This document shows positions 17,191-24,102 of a stretch of 64,000 nucleotides of DNA, one piece after another. Origin of the DNA: Schlesneria sp. (GTDB taxonomy: Bacteria > Planctomycetota > Planctomycetia > Planctomycetales > Planctomycetaceae); the NCBI GenBank assembly GCA_028291515.1, contig JAQGHU010000064.1:94250-158249 (forward strand), in the 5' to 3' direction. A model generated the notes under the pieces. That model saw only the letters and a list, made by a program, of their open reading frames with translations, searched no databases and had not been told where the DNA came from. Every line of letters starts with the position of its first letter. Position 1 is the first letter of the stretch. A program made the position numbers and the translations under genes.

Positions 17191-17633
17191 TCATGGTCCG
17201 TCTTCAGCAGGCGTGACGAGATCCGTGCGAATAACGACTTGCGGCTTCCAGAGAATCAAGTAGGCGGAGAGCAACGTTAAAGGAAGTGCAAGCCACCAAT
17301 AAAGCAGATAGCGGCAAGCCGGTTTTCTCCCCCTGTCAGTCAATTTAGCGAACCCTTCGTTTAAGGATTCCGCAAAGGGGCGGTTCAAATGGAGTTGCTC
17401 AAATTCTTCCGGAAGGATCACCACATGTGCCACTCAAGTACGGGAGATCGATCAACGGACAGCCAGGAGAGTCCGCTTTGACCGGAATTGACGTAGTGCA
17501 GTCGATCCCCGATCGCGAAGCAAAACTGGTCGGAAAAAAATAGCGTTCGCACCCACAGTCCCGTCACGACGCACGCCATCACCAGCGTGATGCAGCCCGT
17601 CTTTCGCCGCCAACCTCGGAAGAATTCACGCAT
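17191..17633 (-). pseudogene. FFHGWRRK-family protein, frameshifted (copy B)
   Basis: The first frame (17633-17418) encodes MREFFRGWRRKTG, TM1 and part of the loop, then stops at TGA. The second frame (17433-17191) overlaps it by 16 bases in the -1 frame. It supplies the rest of the loop, TM2 (YLLYWWLALPLTLLSAYLIL) and the WKP tail. Joined, the two give a normal family member of about 140 residues. The switch must lie within the overlap GTGGCACATGTGGTGA. It may be an inactivating indel, a programmed shift or a sequencing error; there is no slippery heptamer in the overlap, which favours an indel or an error. It overlaps copy C upstream by 8 bases. Confidence 0.7.
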
Positions 17634-18060
17634 GGGGCTGAAGCTTCACGTTGGGTTTGCGCAATAGTAGGTACGCCGCTATGGCCGTCAGAATCGCGAC
17701 TGCAGGTAGATCAGGAATACGGAGTCCGATGTGACCAGGTACCAACTTGCCAATTGAATTCGACCCATCATAGTACTGGAACGTACTTCTGTGTGTGACG
17801 TGGGGCTTCACTGGAAACGTCACCCAGTTGAACTCGTTTGAAGGCGGGATAATCCTCGTATCGATCCACATATTCCACTGGTAACCACACTCGATGCCAC
17901 AATCCTCAAACCTTAGTTCCAAATAGTCTCCACCACTGATGTCATAGCGAATAACATCCTCGACGAGGGAACCCCGGATCAAAGCGATTTGAAACACGCA
18001 CGCCATCGCGAGCGTGACTATGCCCGTCTTTCGTCGCCAACCATGAAAGAACGTCTGCAT
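17626..18060 (-). CDS. FFHGWRRK-family two-TM protein (copy C)
   Basis: This is a 144-residue protein starting MQTFFHGWRRKTG. TM1 spans about residues 14-32. The extracytoplasmic loop of about 90 residues is acidic with several aromatic residues and three Cys. TM2 (about 115-134) ends LLLRKPN, the most divergent tail of the set. It is the middle gene of three tandem copies on the minus strand, 9 bases after copy D and overlapping copy B, so the three are probably one transcript. The loop shares no clear similarity with the other copies. Confidence 0.75.
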   Translation of the reverse strand: MQTFFHGWRRKTGIVTLAMACVFQIALIRGSLVEDVIRYDISGGDYLELRFEDCGIECGYQWNMWIDTRIIPPSNEFNWVTFPVKPHVTHRSTFQYYDGSNSIGKLVPGHIGLRIPDLPAVAILTAIAAYLLLRKPNVKLQPHA

Positions 18061-18069
18061 TCGTGAAGC

Positions 18070-18519
18070 TCAGCCTGGCGGTGTCGGAGCAATCGGTTTG
18101 CGTGGCTTCCAGAGAATCAGATACGCGGAGAGCACAGTGAGAGGTAAGGTGATAGTTGAGTAGTGAACGATGAAATAAATCGGCCAATCGTTGGTGCCCG
18201 CAACTTCCTTTCCAACACCAATCCCACAGCAACGAAAAAACCATGTAATGCGATCGTCCTCGAAGAAATCATAGTCCGTTCTCGGAACGGTGTCCCATTC
18301 CTGAAATGATGTTTTAACATCGGGCCACTCCTGGTGGACCTTTATCCAGACGATCGAGCAGTCGAAAGAATAGATGATGTCAGTCGTGGCTGTTTCTTTG
18401 GCGAATTCGAAAATATCTGTCGTGGCTAGACTACGTATCCACGCGCCCATGCATGCGAGCGCCATCACCAGCGTGACGCAACCCATCTTTCGTCGCCAAC
18501 CATGGAAGAACGTCTGCAT
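18070..18519 (-). CDS. FFHGWRRK-family two-TM protein (copy D)
   Basis: This is a 149-residue protein starting MQTFFHGWRRKMG. It has TM1 at about residues 14-33, a long acidic loop (residues 36-115) with WFFRCCGIG near its middle, and TM2 at about 118-137 ending LILWKPRK. Its first ten codons match copy C almost base for base, and the 17 bases at 18104-18120 match copy A exactly. It is first of the tandem run and lies just downstream of two other small membrane-protein genes on the same strand. The role is unknown. Confidence 0.75.
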   Translation of the reverse strand: MQTFFHGWRRKMGCVTLVMALACMGAWIRSLATTDIFEFAKETATTDIIYSFDCSIVWIKVHQEWPDVKTSFQEWDTVPRTDYDFFEDDRITWFFRCCGIGVGKEVAGTNDWPIYFIVHYSTITLPLTVLSAYLILWKPRKPIAPTPPG

Positions 18520-18526
18520 CGACTGG

Positions 18527-18736
18527 TCAGTCCTGTGACTTCAACTTCGACCTGGTGCTGCGAGGGCCAACAATCACACCCAGCAAGAATCCCATACCAG
18601 AGCATCCGACCAGCAGCCAGCCCAGGTATTCGAGCGGCAATCCAATCGTCATCAGTCCAATCACCTGAAGCATCAGCGCCAGCGCGGCCCCCGCGACAAT
18701 CCCCGTCCAGATTCGCAGCAGACAATTCTTGATCAT
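18527..18736 (-). CDS. small two-TM membrane protein
   Basis: This is a 69-residue protein from the ATG at 18736; a TTG three codons upstream is an alternative. Two hydrophobic helices (about residues 8-30 and 35-55) are separated by a short loop, with a basic tail RSTRSKLKSQD. No family is recognised. It lies 7 bases upstream of copy D and 33 bases after the next gene, consistent with one transcript. Confidence 0.55.
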   Translation of the reverse strand: MIKNCLLRIWTGIVAGAALALMLQVIGLMTIGLPLEYLGWLLVGCSGMGFLLGVIVGPRSTRSKLKSQD

Positions 18737-18769
18737 TGGGCTCAACTACCTTAGCAATGTCACACGTCA

Positions 18770-19288
18770 TCACGAGTTTGTGGCCAACTCTTTCGCGGGT
18801 TTGACCCAGAGCGTCCGAACAGCGCTCTCGAACGCCGCGGTATCGACCGGTGGATAGTAGCAATACCCCGAGCGCCAACTGATTCGGTAGTGATGTGTCG
18901 TCGCCAGTGACGCTGTCATCTCCAGAGGCGGAAAGCGTGGCCAGAGCCAGCCACAGCAAATCAGTTCCCAGCGAGGTGCGATTTCGATCTCCAGGACGCT
19001 GCTCCAGGGCAGGAACTTGGGTCGGCCGATCAAGCGATGAAAACGAATCCCTTCGGCATCCAGTGTGACGCTCCACACCGTGAAACAGAGGAACACGACA
19101 TAAATCAGGATGAAGATCAGCAGAGTGATCTCCAAAGAACCCGTCAGCAGCAAAGCGATCAGGCTGGGCACGATAAAGAGGAAGAATATCAGTATCGGAG
19201 CAATCAGAAACATCACGATGCAAAAGTCGAGGAGACTCCGCGGCCAGATGCGGGGTTTGACGTGAACGGCAGGCGGGTGAATCGTCAT
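18770..19288 (-). CDS. membrane protein with a bacterial PH-like domain
   Basis: This is a 172-residue protein. The ATG at 19288 was chosen because AAGG lies 7 bases upstream. In-frame starts at 19294 and 19312 exist. Two TM helices occupy about residues 20-72. A beta-rich region follows (VTLDAEGIRFHRL, then FLPWSSVLEIEIAP and later strands), typical of the short PH-like domains found after two TM helices in many bacteria. The domain call rests on the pattern D-x-x-G-I-x-F-x-R plus W-x-x-V. The function is unknown. Confidence 0.6.
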   Translation of the reverse strand: MTIHPPAVHVKPRIWPRSLLDFCIVMFLIAPILIFFLFIVPSLIALLLTGSLEITLLIFILIYVVFLCFTVWSVTLDAEGIRFHRLIGRPKFLPWSSVLEIEIAPRWELICCGWLWPRFPPLEMTASLATTHHYRISWRSGYCYYPPVDTAAFESAVRTLWVKPAKELATNS

Positions 19289-19397
19289 GCACATGCCTTC
19301 AACGCGAAACACTGTTCATAAAGTGAACCCTATATGGAGGGCAGTACAGAGCGACATCACGCTGGCAAGAGTGCGAGTCCGCGGACGAAGTACTCAA

Positions 19398-19576
19398 GTA
19401 GCCTTCTCGCTCCGAGGCTGTCAGTTTTTCGAAAACCGCCAAAACGAGGATGAAGTTTATATCGGACCACCCCGTTTGCGTCGATTCTGAGCGATCCTAC
19501 GAGGTCGTTTTTTGGAAGTGACATCAACTTTCGGCCGCAATTCGAAAAACTGACAACCTCTCCGCGAGAAGTAAGC
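19398..19576. mobile_element. MITE-like element with imperfect 36-base terminal inverted repeats
   Basis: Arms at 19398-19433 and 19541-19576 are complementary over about 36 bases. The inner 20 bases of each (19414-19433 and 19541-19560) match with one mismatch and include a perfect 14-base block. The 107-base centre has no gene. A third copy of the outer block lies at 19655-19668, a perfect reverse complement of 19401-19414. The element fills most of the 19289-19705 gap and encodes no transposase, so it is either a non-autonomous element or a structured RNA. Confidence 0.55.
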
Positions 19577-19681
19577 CGATGAACGCGACGCCGACTACGC
19601 TATCACGTTCCGATTCATAAGAGCGCGCGGATTTGCGGTTGGCTTTCTTCTCGGCGGAGCGAGAAGGCAACTTAAAGACAC

Positions 19682-19698
19682 GGCACACGGAGTGTGCC
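19682..19698 (-). terminator. hairpin after the GlsB-like gene
   Basis: GGCACAC (19682-19688) and GTGTGCC (19692-19698) pair around GGA, 8 bases beyond the stop of the minus-strand gene at 19706. The following minus-strand bases are only weakly T-rich (TGTCTTTAAG), so intrinsic termination is uncertain. Confidence 0.4.
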
Positions 19699-19705
19699 TA
19701 CTACT

Positions 19706-19990
19706 TTAGTCACGGCGGGGTCGCGCCAGGTTCAACACTGCGGCGAACAGGGCGGCGCCGATGATCGACCAGACGACTGGAAACGGTTGCCCGCCGACTT
19801 GGATCGTGAGCAGTTCCGGCAATCCCATCTGATGGGCGATCCACGTCCCCAGCACAGCCCCTACGAAACCGAGCGCGATGGAGACCAAGCAGCCCGAATG
19901 CGAGTAGCCGGCCATCGCTTGGGCTAAGCTTCCGCAAATACCGGCGATCAGCAGCAGCAATAAAAATCCACCGAGAGTCATCTGGGACAA
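19706..19990 (-). CDS. GlsB/YeaQ/YmgE family membrane protein
   Basis: This is a 94-residue protein of the usual length for the family. Three hydrophobic helices lie near residues 5-25, 32-52 and 68-87. The family features GFLLLLLIAGICGSLAQ, a GxVGAxLGTWIA segment and a PVVWSIIGAALFAAVLNL C-terminus are present. Members are small inner-membrane proteins often linked to stress response, with no known catalytic role. It ends in RPRRD. It is a lone gene with a hairpin after its stop. Confidence 0.8.
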   Translation of the reverse strand: MSQMTLGGFLLLLLIAGICGSLAQAMAGYSHSGCLVSIALGFVGAVLGTWIAHQMGLPELLTIQVGGQPFPVVWSIIGAALFAAVLNLARPRRD

Positions 19991-20222
19991 CTCACTTTCT
20001 GAAAAGGTGACCGAGCAAAAAGTGACCTACGGTGCTGATAGCACCTACGTGTCGCGTTGAAACATGGGTTAGACCAAGCAGTTTTTTGCTCGCGGGACGC
20101 CACAAGTAAATGGGACGGCTCTAGAACCTTAAGCAACCGCGATGCCGTGGCCAATCGGCGTTCATTTTTTGATATCAACGAATGGCATATTGTTTGCGGA
20201 TCATCGTTACAGGGGGATTACG

Positions 20223-20549
20223 ATGAGACGGTTGCTGATGCTGCTGATTCTGGGTTCGGTCGTGAGCGCGATCGGGTTGTATCTGAATATCCGGGCAGGT
20301 GCCTTTGCAACGTATTGGCAGCCTTTCGGTTCTAGCGGCTGGGCAGGAGATACCGATGCCGCCCTGCGACAAAGCTATCGCGAAATCGGCTTAGTTTGCC
20401 TGTGGCTCGGGGCATCGCTGCTGGCCGCGGTTGCGTGGTCGTGGACCATTCTGAGTCATGATCTATCAGGTCGCTCAGAAATCGACGGATTCCTGTTCCG
20501 CGAATCCCAACGGCGATCGCATTCTAAAACGCGAGTTAGTTCACATTAA
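20223..20549 (+). CDS. small two-TM membrane protein
   Basis: This is a 108-residue protein. The ATG at 20223 was chosen because GGGGG lies 6 bases upstream; the open frame extends 27 codons further without support. TM1 is at residues 3-22 and TM2 at about 56-78, with an aromatic loop between and a basic, Ser-rich tail. No family is recognised. Its last 9 bases overlap the 3' end of the convergent DUF1501 gene. The 230-base gap before it holds only a small dyad, GGTGCTGATAGCACC, near 20030. Confidence 0.55.
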   Translation: MRRLLMLLILGSVVSAIGLYLNIRAGAFATYWQPFGSSGWAGDTDAALRQSYREIGLVCLWLGASLLAAVAWSWTILSHDLSGRSEIDGFLFRESQRRSHSKTRVSSH

Positions 20550-22052
20550 TAGTGCCGGGTGAAGTTTGGCCTTTCCTTCTGCGCCAATCAGTCGCTGGTC
20601 CAGTCCCTGGAAGTTGTACGTCAGCTTGAAGGGATCCAGCCCAAGCAGATGCAGGACTGTGGCCTGCAGATCGCGGACGTCCATCGGATTCTCGGTGATG
20701 TAGTAGCCGATGTCATCCGTCTGGCCATACGTTTGGCCTCCCTTAATCCCGCCGCCCGCCAGCATCATCGTGAACGCGTAGGGATGATGATCGCGACCGA
20801 TGAACGGTTGATTCGGAGCGTTATTCTGCTGCATCGGAGTTCGACCGAACTCGCCGCCCCAGATAATCAACGTTTCATCGAACAGGCCGCGTTGCTTCAG
20901 GTCCTTGATGAGTGCCGTCAGAGCCCGATCGATCTGCTGAACTTTGATCGGCAGGATCGTCGGGATATGTTCGCCGGGGCTGACGCCGTGATGGTCCCAA
21001 CCCCAGTCGTAGATCTGCACGAAGCGGACACCCGCTTCGACCAGTCGCCGAGCCAACAGGCAGTTATTCGCCAGGGCCGCATCGGTCCCTTTGTAGACAA
21101 CCCGCGGATCGGAAGCGGCGTCGGAATCGGGGACGAAGCCCGGTTTGGCGCCGTACAGATCGAGGATATGTTGCGGCTCCTTCGAGATGTCCATGATCTC
21201 CGGCACGGACATCTGCATGCGATAGGCGAGTTCATACTGAGCGATCCGCGTGATCGTTTCGGGATCACCGAGCTTTTCGGCTTGGAATTCATTCAGTGTC
21301 CTCAGCGCATCCAATGTTTCACGACGGCCGGCGCGATCGAGGCCGTTTGGATTCGACAGGAAGAGCACCGGATCGCCCGGTGATCGACATTGGACTCCTT
21401 GATAGATCGACGGCAGATAGCCGCTGCCCCAGACGCTTTTGCCGGCGTCCGGAGTTTTGCCACCACTACTGAGCACGACGAACCCCGGCAGGTCTTCGTT
21501 GTTGGAACCAAGCCCATACGTCGCCCACGATCCCATTGCCGCGCCGCCGAACAAGTTGGTCCCCGTTTGCAGAAACAACTGAGCCGGCGCGTGATTGAAC
21601 TGCTCGGTCTGCATCGATTTCACGATCGCAATGTCGTCGATCACTTCGGGCAGGAACTTCCAGACTTCGCTCAGTTCGGCTCCCGACTGCCCATGCTTTG
21701 CAAACGAGAACGGAGTCCCCAGCATGTTGGGAATTCCCTGAATGAAGGCGAATCGCTTTCCTTCCAGGTATTCCTTGGGACAGGGCTTGCCGTTGTACTT
21801 TTGCAGGGTCGGCTTGTAGTCGAACAGATCAAGCTGAGTAGGGCTGCCTGCCATGTGCAGGTAGATCACATGCTTGGCCTTCGCTGGCAGTGGCGGCTGC
21901 TTCGGAGCCAGCGGATTGATGGCCGCAGGGGGGGCGGCGACGCCATCACGCTGCAGCAGTGATGCCAGCGCGACTGCTCCCAGGCCGACGCCTGCTTGTC
22001 CGAAGAAGTGGCGGCGAGTGACAGCTTTCAAGTATTCCTGTTGCAGATTCAT
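20541..22052 (-). CDS. DUF1501 domain-containing exported protein
   Basis: This is a 503-residue protein of typical length for the family. A Tat-type signal TRRHFFGQAGVGLGAVALAS is at the N-terminus. The mature part shows the sulfatase-like fold features of DUF1501: HVIYLHMAGSPTQLDLFDYKP, a GKTPDAGK-type loop, GVRFVQIYDWGWDHHG and GGEFGRTPMQQ near the C-terminus. In planctomycetes these proteins are usually encoded directly after DUF1549/DUF1553 cytochrome genes, and are thought to act with them outside the cytoplasmic membrane. Here the partner gene is five genes upstream. The substrate is unknown. Confidence 0.85.
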   Translation of the reverse strand: MNLQQEYLKAVTRRHFFGQAGVGLGAVALASLLQRDGVAAPPAAINPLAPKQPPLPAKAKHVIYLHMAGSPTQLDLFDYKPTLQKYNGKPCPKEYLEGKRFAFIQGIPNMLGTPFSFAKHGQSGAELSEVWKFLPEVIDDIAIVKSMQTEQFNHAPAQLFLQTGTNLFGGAAMGSWATYGLGSNNEDLPGFVVLSSGGKTPDAGKSVWGSGYLPSIYQGVQCRSPGDPVLFLSNPNGLDRAGRRETLDALRTLNEFQAEKLGDPETITRIAQYELAYRMQMSVPEIMDISKEPQHILDLYGAKPGFVPDSDAASDPRVVYKGTDAALANNCLLARRLVEAGVRFVQIYDWGWDHHGVSPGEHIPTILPIKVQQIDRALTALIKDLKQRGLFDETLIIWGGEFGRTPMQQNNAPNQPFIGRDHHPYAFTMMLAGGGIKGGQTYGQTDDIGYYITENPMDVRDLQATVLHLLGLDPFKLTYNFQGLDQRLIGAEGKAKLHPALLM

Positions 22053-22074
22053 CTTGGCTCTTTCAACGCAGCAT

Positions 22075-23538
22075 CTACTGCCGCTTCTTGATTTCCTCTG
22101 GCTTAGGCGGTGCGATCAGAAATTCGGCATGCCGAATCTTCTGGATGACGATCTCAATTTCAATCGCTGTCGATGTCGGCTTCGGTTCAAAGAACCAGAA
22201 CGTTAGCGCTCCCGTTCCACCGCTGCTGGCTTGTTGTTCTAACACTTCGCCATTCTGATCGCGAATGACACATTGAACCGACAAACCTTCCTGGCTTTGG
22301 CTATCGCTGGTCACAATGAAAGGAGGCCCCGATACAAAGTCGACATCGCACTTATTGTTATTGCACATGGTCGTCATTCCGTAGCTGCGCACCCCCGGCT
22401 GATAAGCGCCAGTCTTAAAATGCGATGTCGAGCCTGGCAGCGTGAAATCCAGCGGCCCCTGGCCTCCCATGCCGACTATTGAAACAGAGTGTCCGTTGAC
22501 CTTGTAAGTTTCCGAGACTCCGTCGAGCTGCCGTGCCGGGGTCAGTGGTCGCGAAGGGAGCTTCTTCGTTTCCTCGGGCAGGAATCGACCGTTCGTGTGT
22601 TGCGTCATGCGCAGCTTCATTTTCCAGGCGGATTCCGCAGGCGAAAGATCGCAGTTCCAGGCATAAGATTGGTTCCCCAGAAGATCATGAAAGGTCTCTC
22701 CGGAACCCCAGGTCGTCGATGCGACCCTGTCATGGACGTAGGTCAGGCGCGGGCTGACGTAGACTCCTTTGTTCTCTGACGTTTCGAAGAAGTCGACGCC
22801 GTTCAGCGTCACAGTTAAGGTGCCATCCGTTCGGCTGGCGGGCAGCGGGTCGGGTTCCCATTGCTCTATGGAGAGACTCGGCGGTGGAATGTAGGGGAGC
22901 GGCAGTTCGGCAATCAACGTATCGCTGCCATCGAAGACCTTAACGATCATCTTGGCATCGCGTGGACGTAGTAGAGGAAAATCAAAATGGATCAAGGCAA
23001 TTTCCATCGGCGTGGCTGCTGCGAACGGCTTGGCATCGCTAAATCCAGTGGATCCCGTTCCCGTACCGCCGCTGCTGTTGGCCTGAATATTCTGCCGATG
23101 GTACTGATGGGGCGTGAGCGGGCGAGGATCGCCGACATCGATCTCAACGCGTTTGAGCCAGTCGAGGTCCAGCCGTTCACCACGATCATTCTCTCGCATG
23201 AGCCAGACGACAGTGCGATCATCGGAGGTCATGTGCGGCTGTTTGTAACTTTGCTGCCAGCGCCTCAATTGCACGCCCATAGGATAGGGGATCTCAATCG
23301 CGTGGATCTTGCCAACGGTGACCTGCCGTGCGACCAGCCAAGACCCATCCGGCAATTTGACACGCGGATATTTCGAAGAGGAGACGTTGCCGCGCAGCGA
23401 GATCAGGCCAAATAGGCCCGCGACGACCGCCACGAACAGGAACAGCAGGCGCGCCGCGAACCAGCGTTCTTCGCGTTTGCTGGAGATCTGCTCTGTTGGA
23501 ACACTCGTCATGGGGGCTTCCCACGCCATCGCCTTCAC
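22075..23538 (-). CDS. hypothetical single-TM protein in the cytochrome operon
   Basis: This is a 487-residue frame whose GTG start shares GTGA with the stop of the upstream gene. An ATG at 23511 preceded by GGGAAG is an alternative. One TM helix lies at about residues 29-48, preceded by an Arg/Glu-rich segment. The remaining 430 residues are extracytoplasmic and beta-rich, with a FDFPLLRPRDAKMIVKVFDG strand pair and a CNNNKCDV Cys pair. No family is recognised. The close coupling to the HMA-domain gene and the 22-base gap to DUF1501 argue for one operon. Confidence 0.6.
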   Translation of the reverse strand: MKAMAWEAPMTSVPTEQISSKREERWFAARLLFLFVAVVAGLFGLISLRGNVSSSKYPRVKLPDGSWLVARQVTVGKIHAIEIPYPMGVQLRRWQQSYKQPHMTSDDRTVVWLMRENDRGERLDLDWLKRVEIDVGDPRPLTPHQYHRQNIQANSSGGTGTGSTGFSDAKPFAAATPMEIALIHFDFPLLRPRDAKMIVKVFDGSDTLIAELPLPYIPPPSLSIEQWEPDPLPASRTDGTLTVTLNGVDFFETSENKGVYVSPRLTYVHDRVASTTWGSGETFHDLLGNQSYAWNCDLSPAESAWKMKLRMTQHTNGRFLPEETKKLPSRPLTPARQLDGVSETYKVNGHSVSIVGMGGQGPLDFTLPGSTSHFKTGAYQPGVRSYGMTTMCNNNKCDVDFVSGPPFIVTSDSQSQEGLSVQCVIRDQNGEVLEQQASSGGTGALTFWFFEPKPTSTAIEIEIVIQKIRHAEFLIAPPKPEEIKKRQ

Positions 23539-24098
23539 GGCAGCTTGACTTCGACACCCCGTTGCTTGAGTGCCGTTTCCAATTCGACTTTGTCGATCAT
23601 CTCAGGATCAATCAGTGCTGTCACGCGACCCTCTTTGAAGCTGGCTGTCGCACATTCGACCCCTTTCAAGCGGAAGACTGCTTCGTAGGCTGCCAGGCAA
23701 CACGCTTTGCAATCCAGCCCGGCGACCGCAATCTCGATTCGCTTCAGTTTCTCTTTGTCGATGGTTCGCAGCGGCTTCACGCCGAAAGTGTGATTGGATG
23801 CGCCACGGACCAGATTGTCAAAGCGTTCGACGATCTGCTCCAGCTTCGCGCCCGGAAATGCTTTCGCTGAATCATATTGCACAGTGGCTTCGGCATTCTC
23901 GAAGTCAATCTTGATCAGTTTGATGTCCGGTAGTTTCTCAAAGACTGCCTGCAGATCCTGCTCGCGATCAGGGGCGAATAGACCCGTGATCTGATGCTTG
24001 GCTGTGACATTCCCTGCAGGAGCATCTTCCGCGCGCGATGTGGACGATACTGCGACACAGCATAGTAAAAGGAAAACCGCTCGGATCAGGTGAATCAT
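23535..24098 (-). CDS. exported protein with two heavy-metal-associated (HMA-like) domains
   Basis: This is a 187-residue protein with a signal peptide ending near residue 23 (VSSTSRA). Two ferredoxin-like HMA domains follow. The first (about residues 33-105) has lost its metal-binding Cys pair. The second (about 117-187) reads IAVAGLDCKACCLAAYEAVF, with Cys residues in a C-x-x-C-C arrangement at the usual metal-binding loop. Metal binding by the second domain is therefore plausible, most likely Cu(I), though that is inference. It is coupled to the gene downstream (GTGA) and starts 4 bases after the DUF1592 gene ends. A periplasmic metal carrier for the neighbouring cytochromes is one possibility. 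Confidence 0.7.
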   Translation of the reverse strand: MIHLIRAVFLLLCCVAVSSTSRAEDAPAGNVTAKHQITGLFAPDREQDLQAVFEKLPDIKLIKIDFENAEATVQYDSAKAFPGAKLEQIVERFDNLVRGASNHTFGVKPLRTIDKEKLKRIEIAVAGLDCKACCLAAYEAVFRLKGVECATASFKEGRVTALIDPEMIDKVELETALKQRGVEVKLP

Positions 24099-24102
24099 GA
24101 GA

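Noticed and set aside
18465..19292. 275-residue minus-strand frame across three small genes
   Set aside because: It is Asp/Arg/Ser-rich and in another phase; the small membrane genes in the other frame have hydrophobic helices and good SDs.
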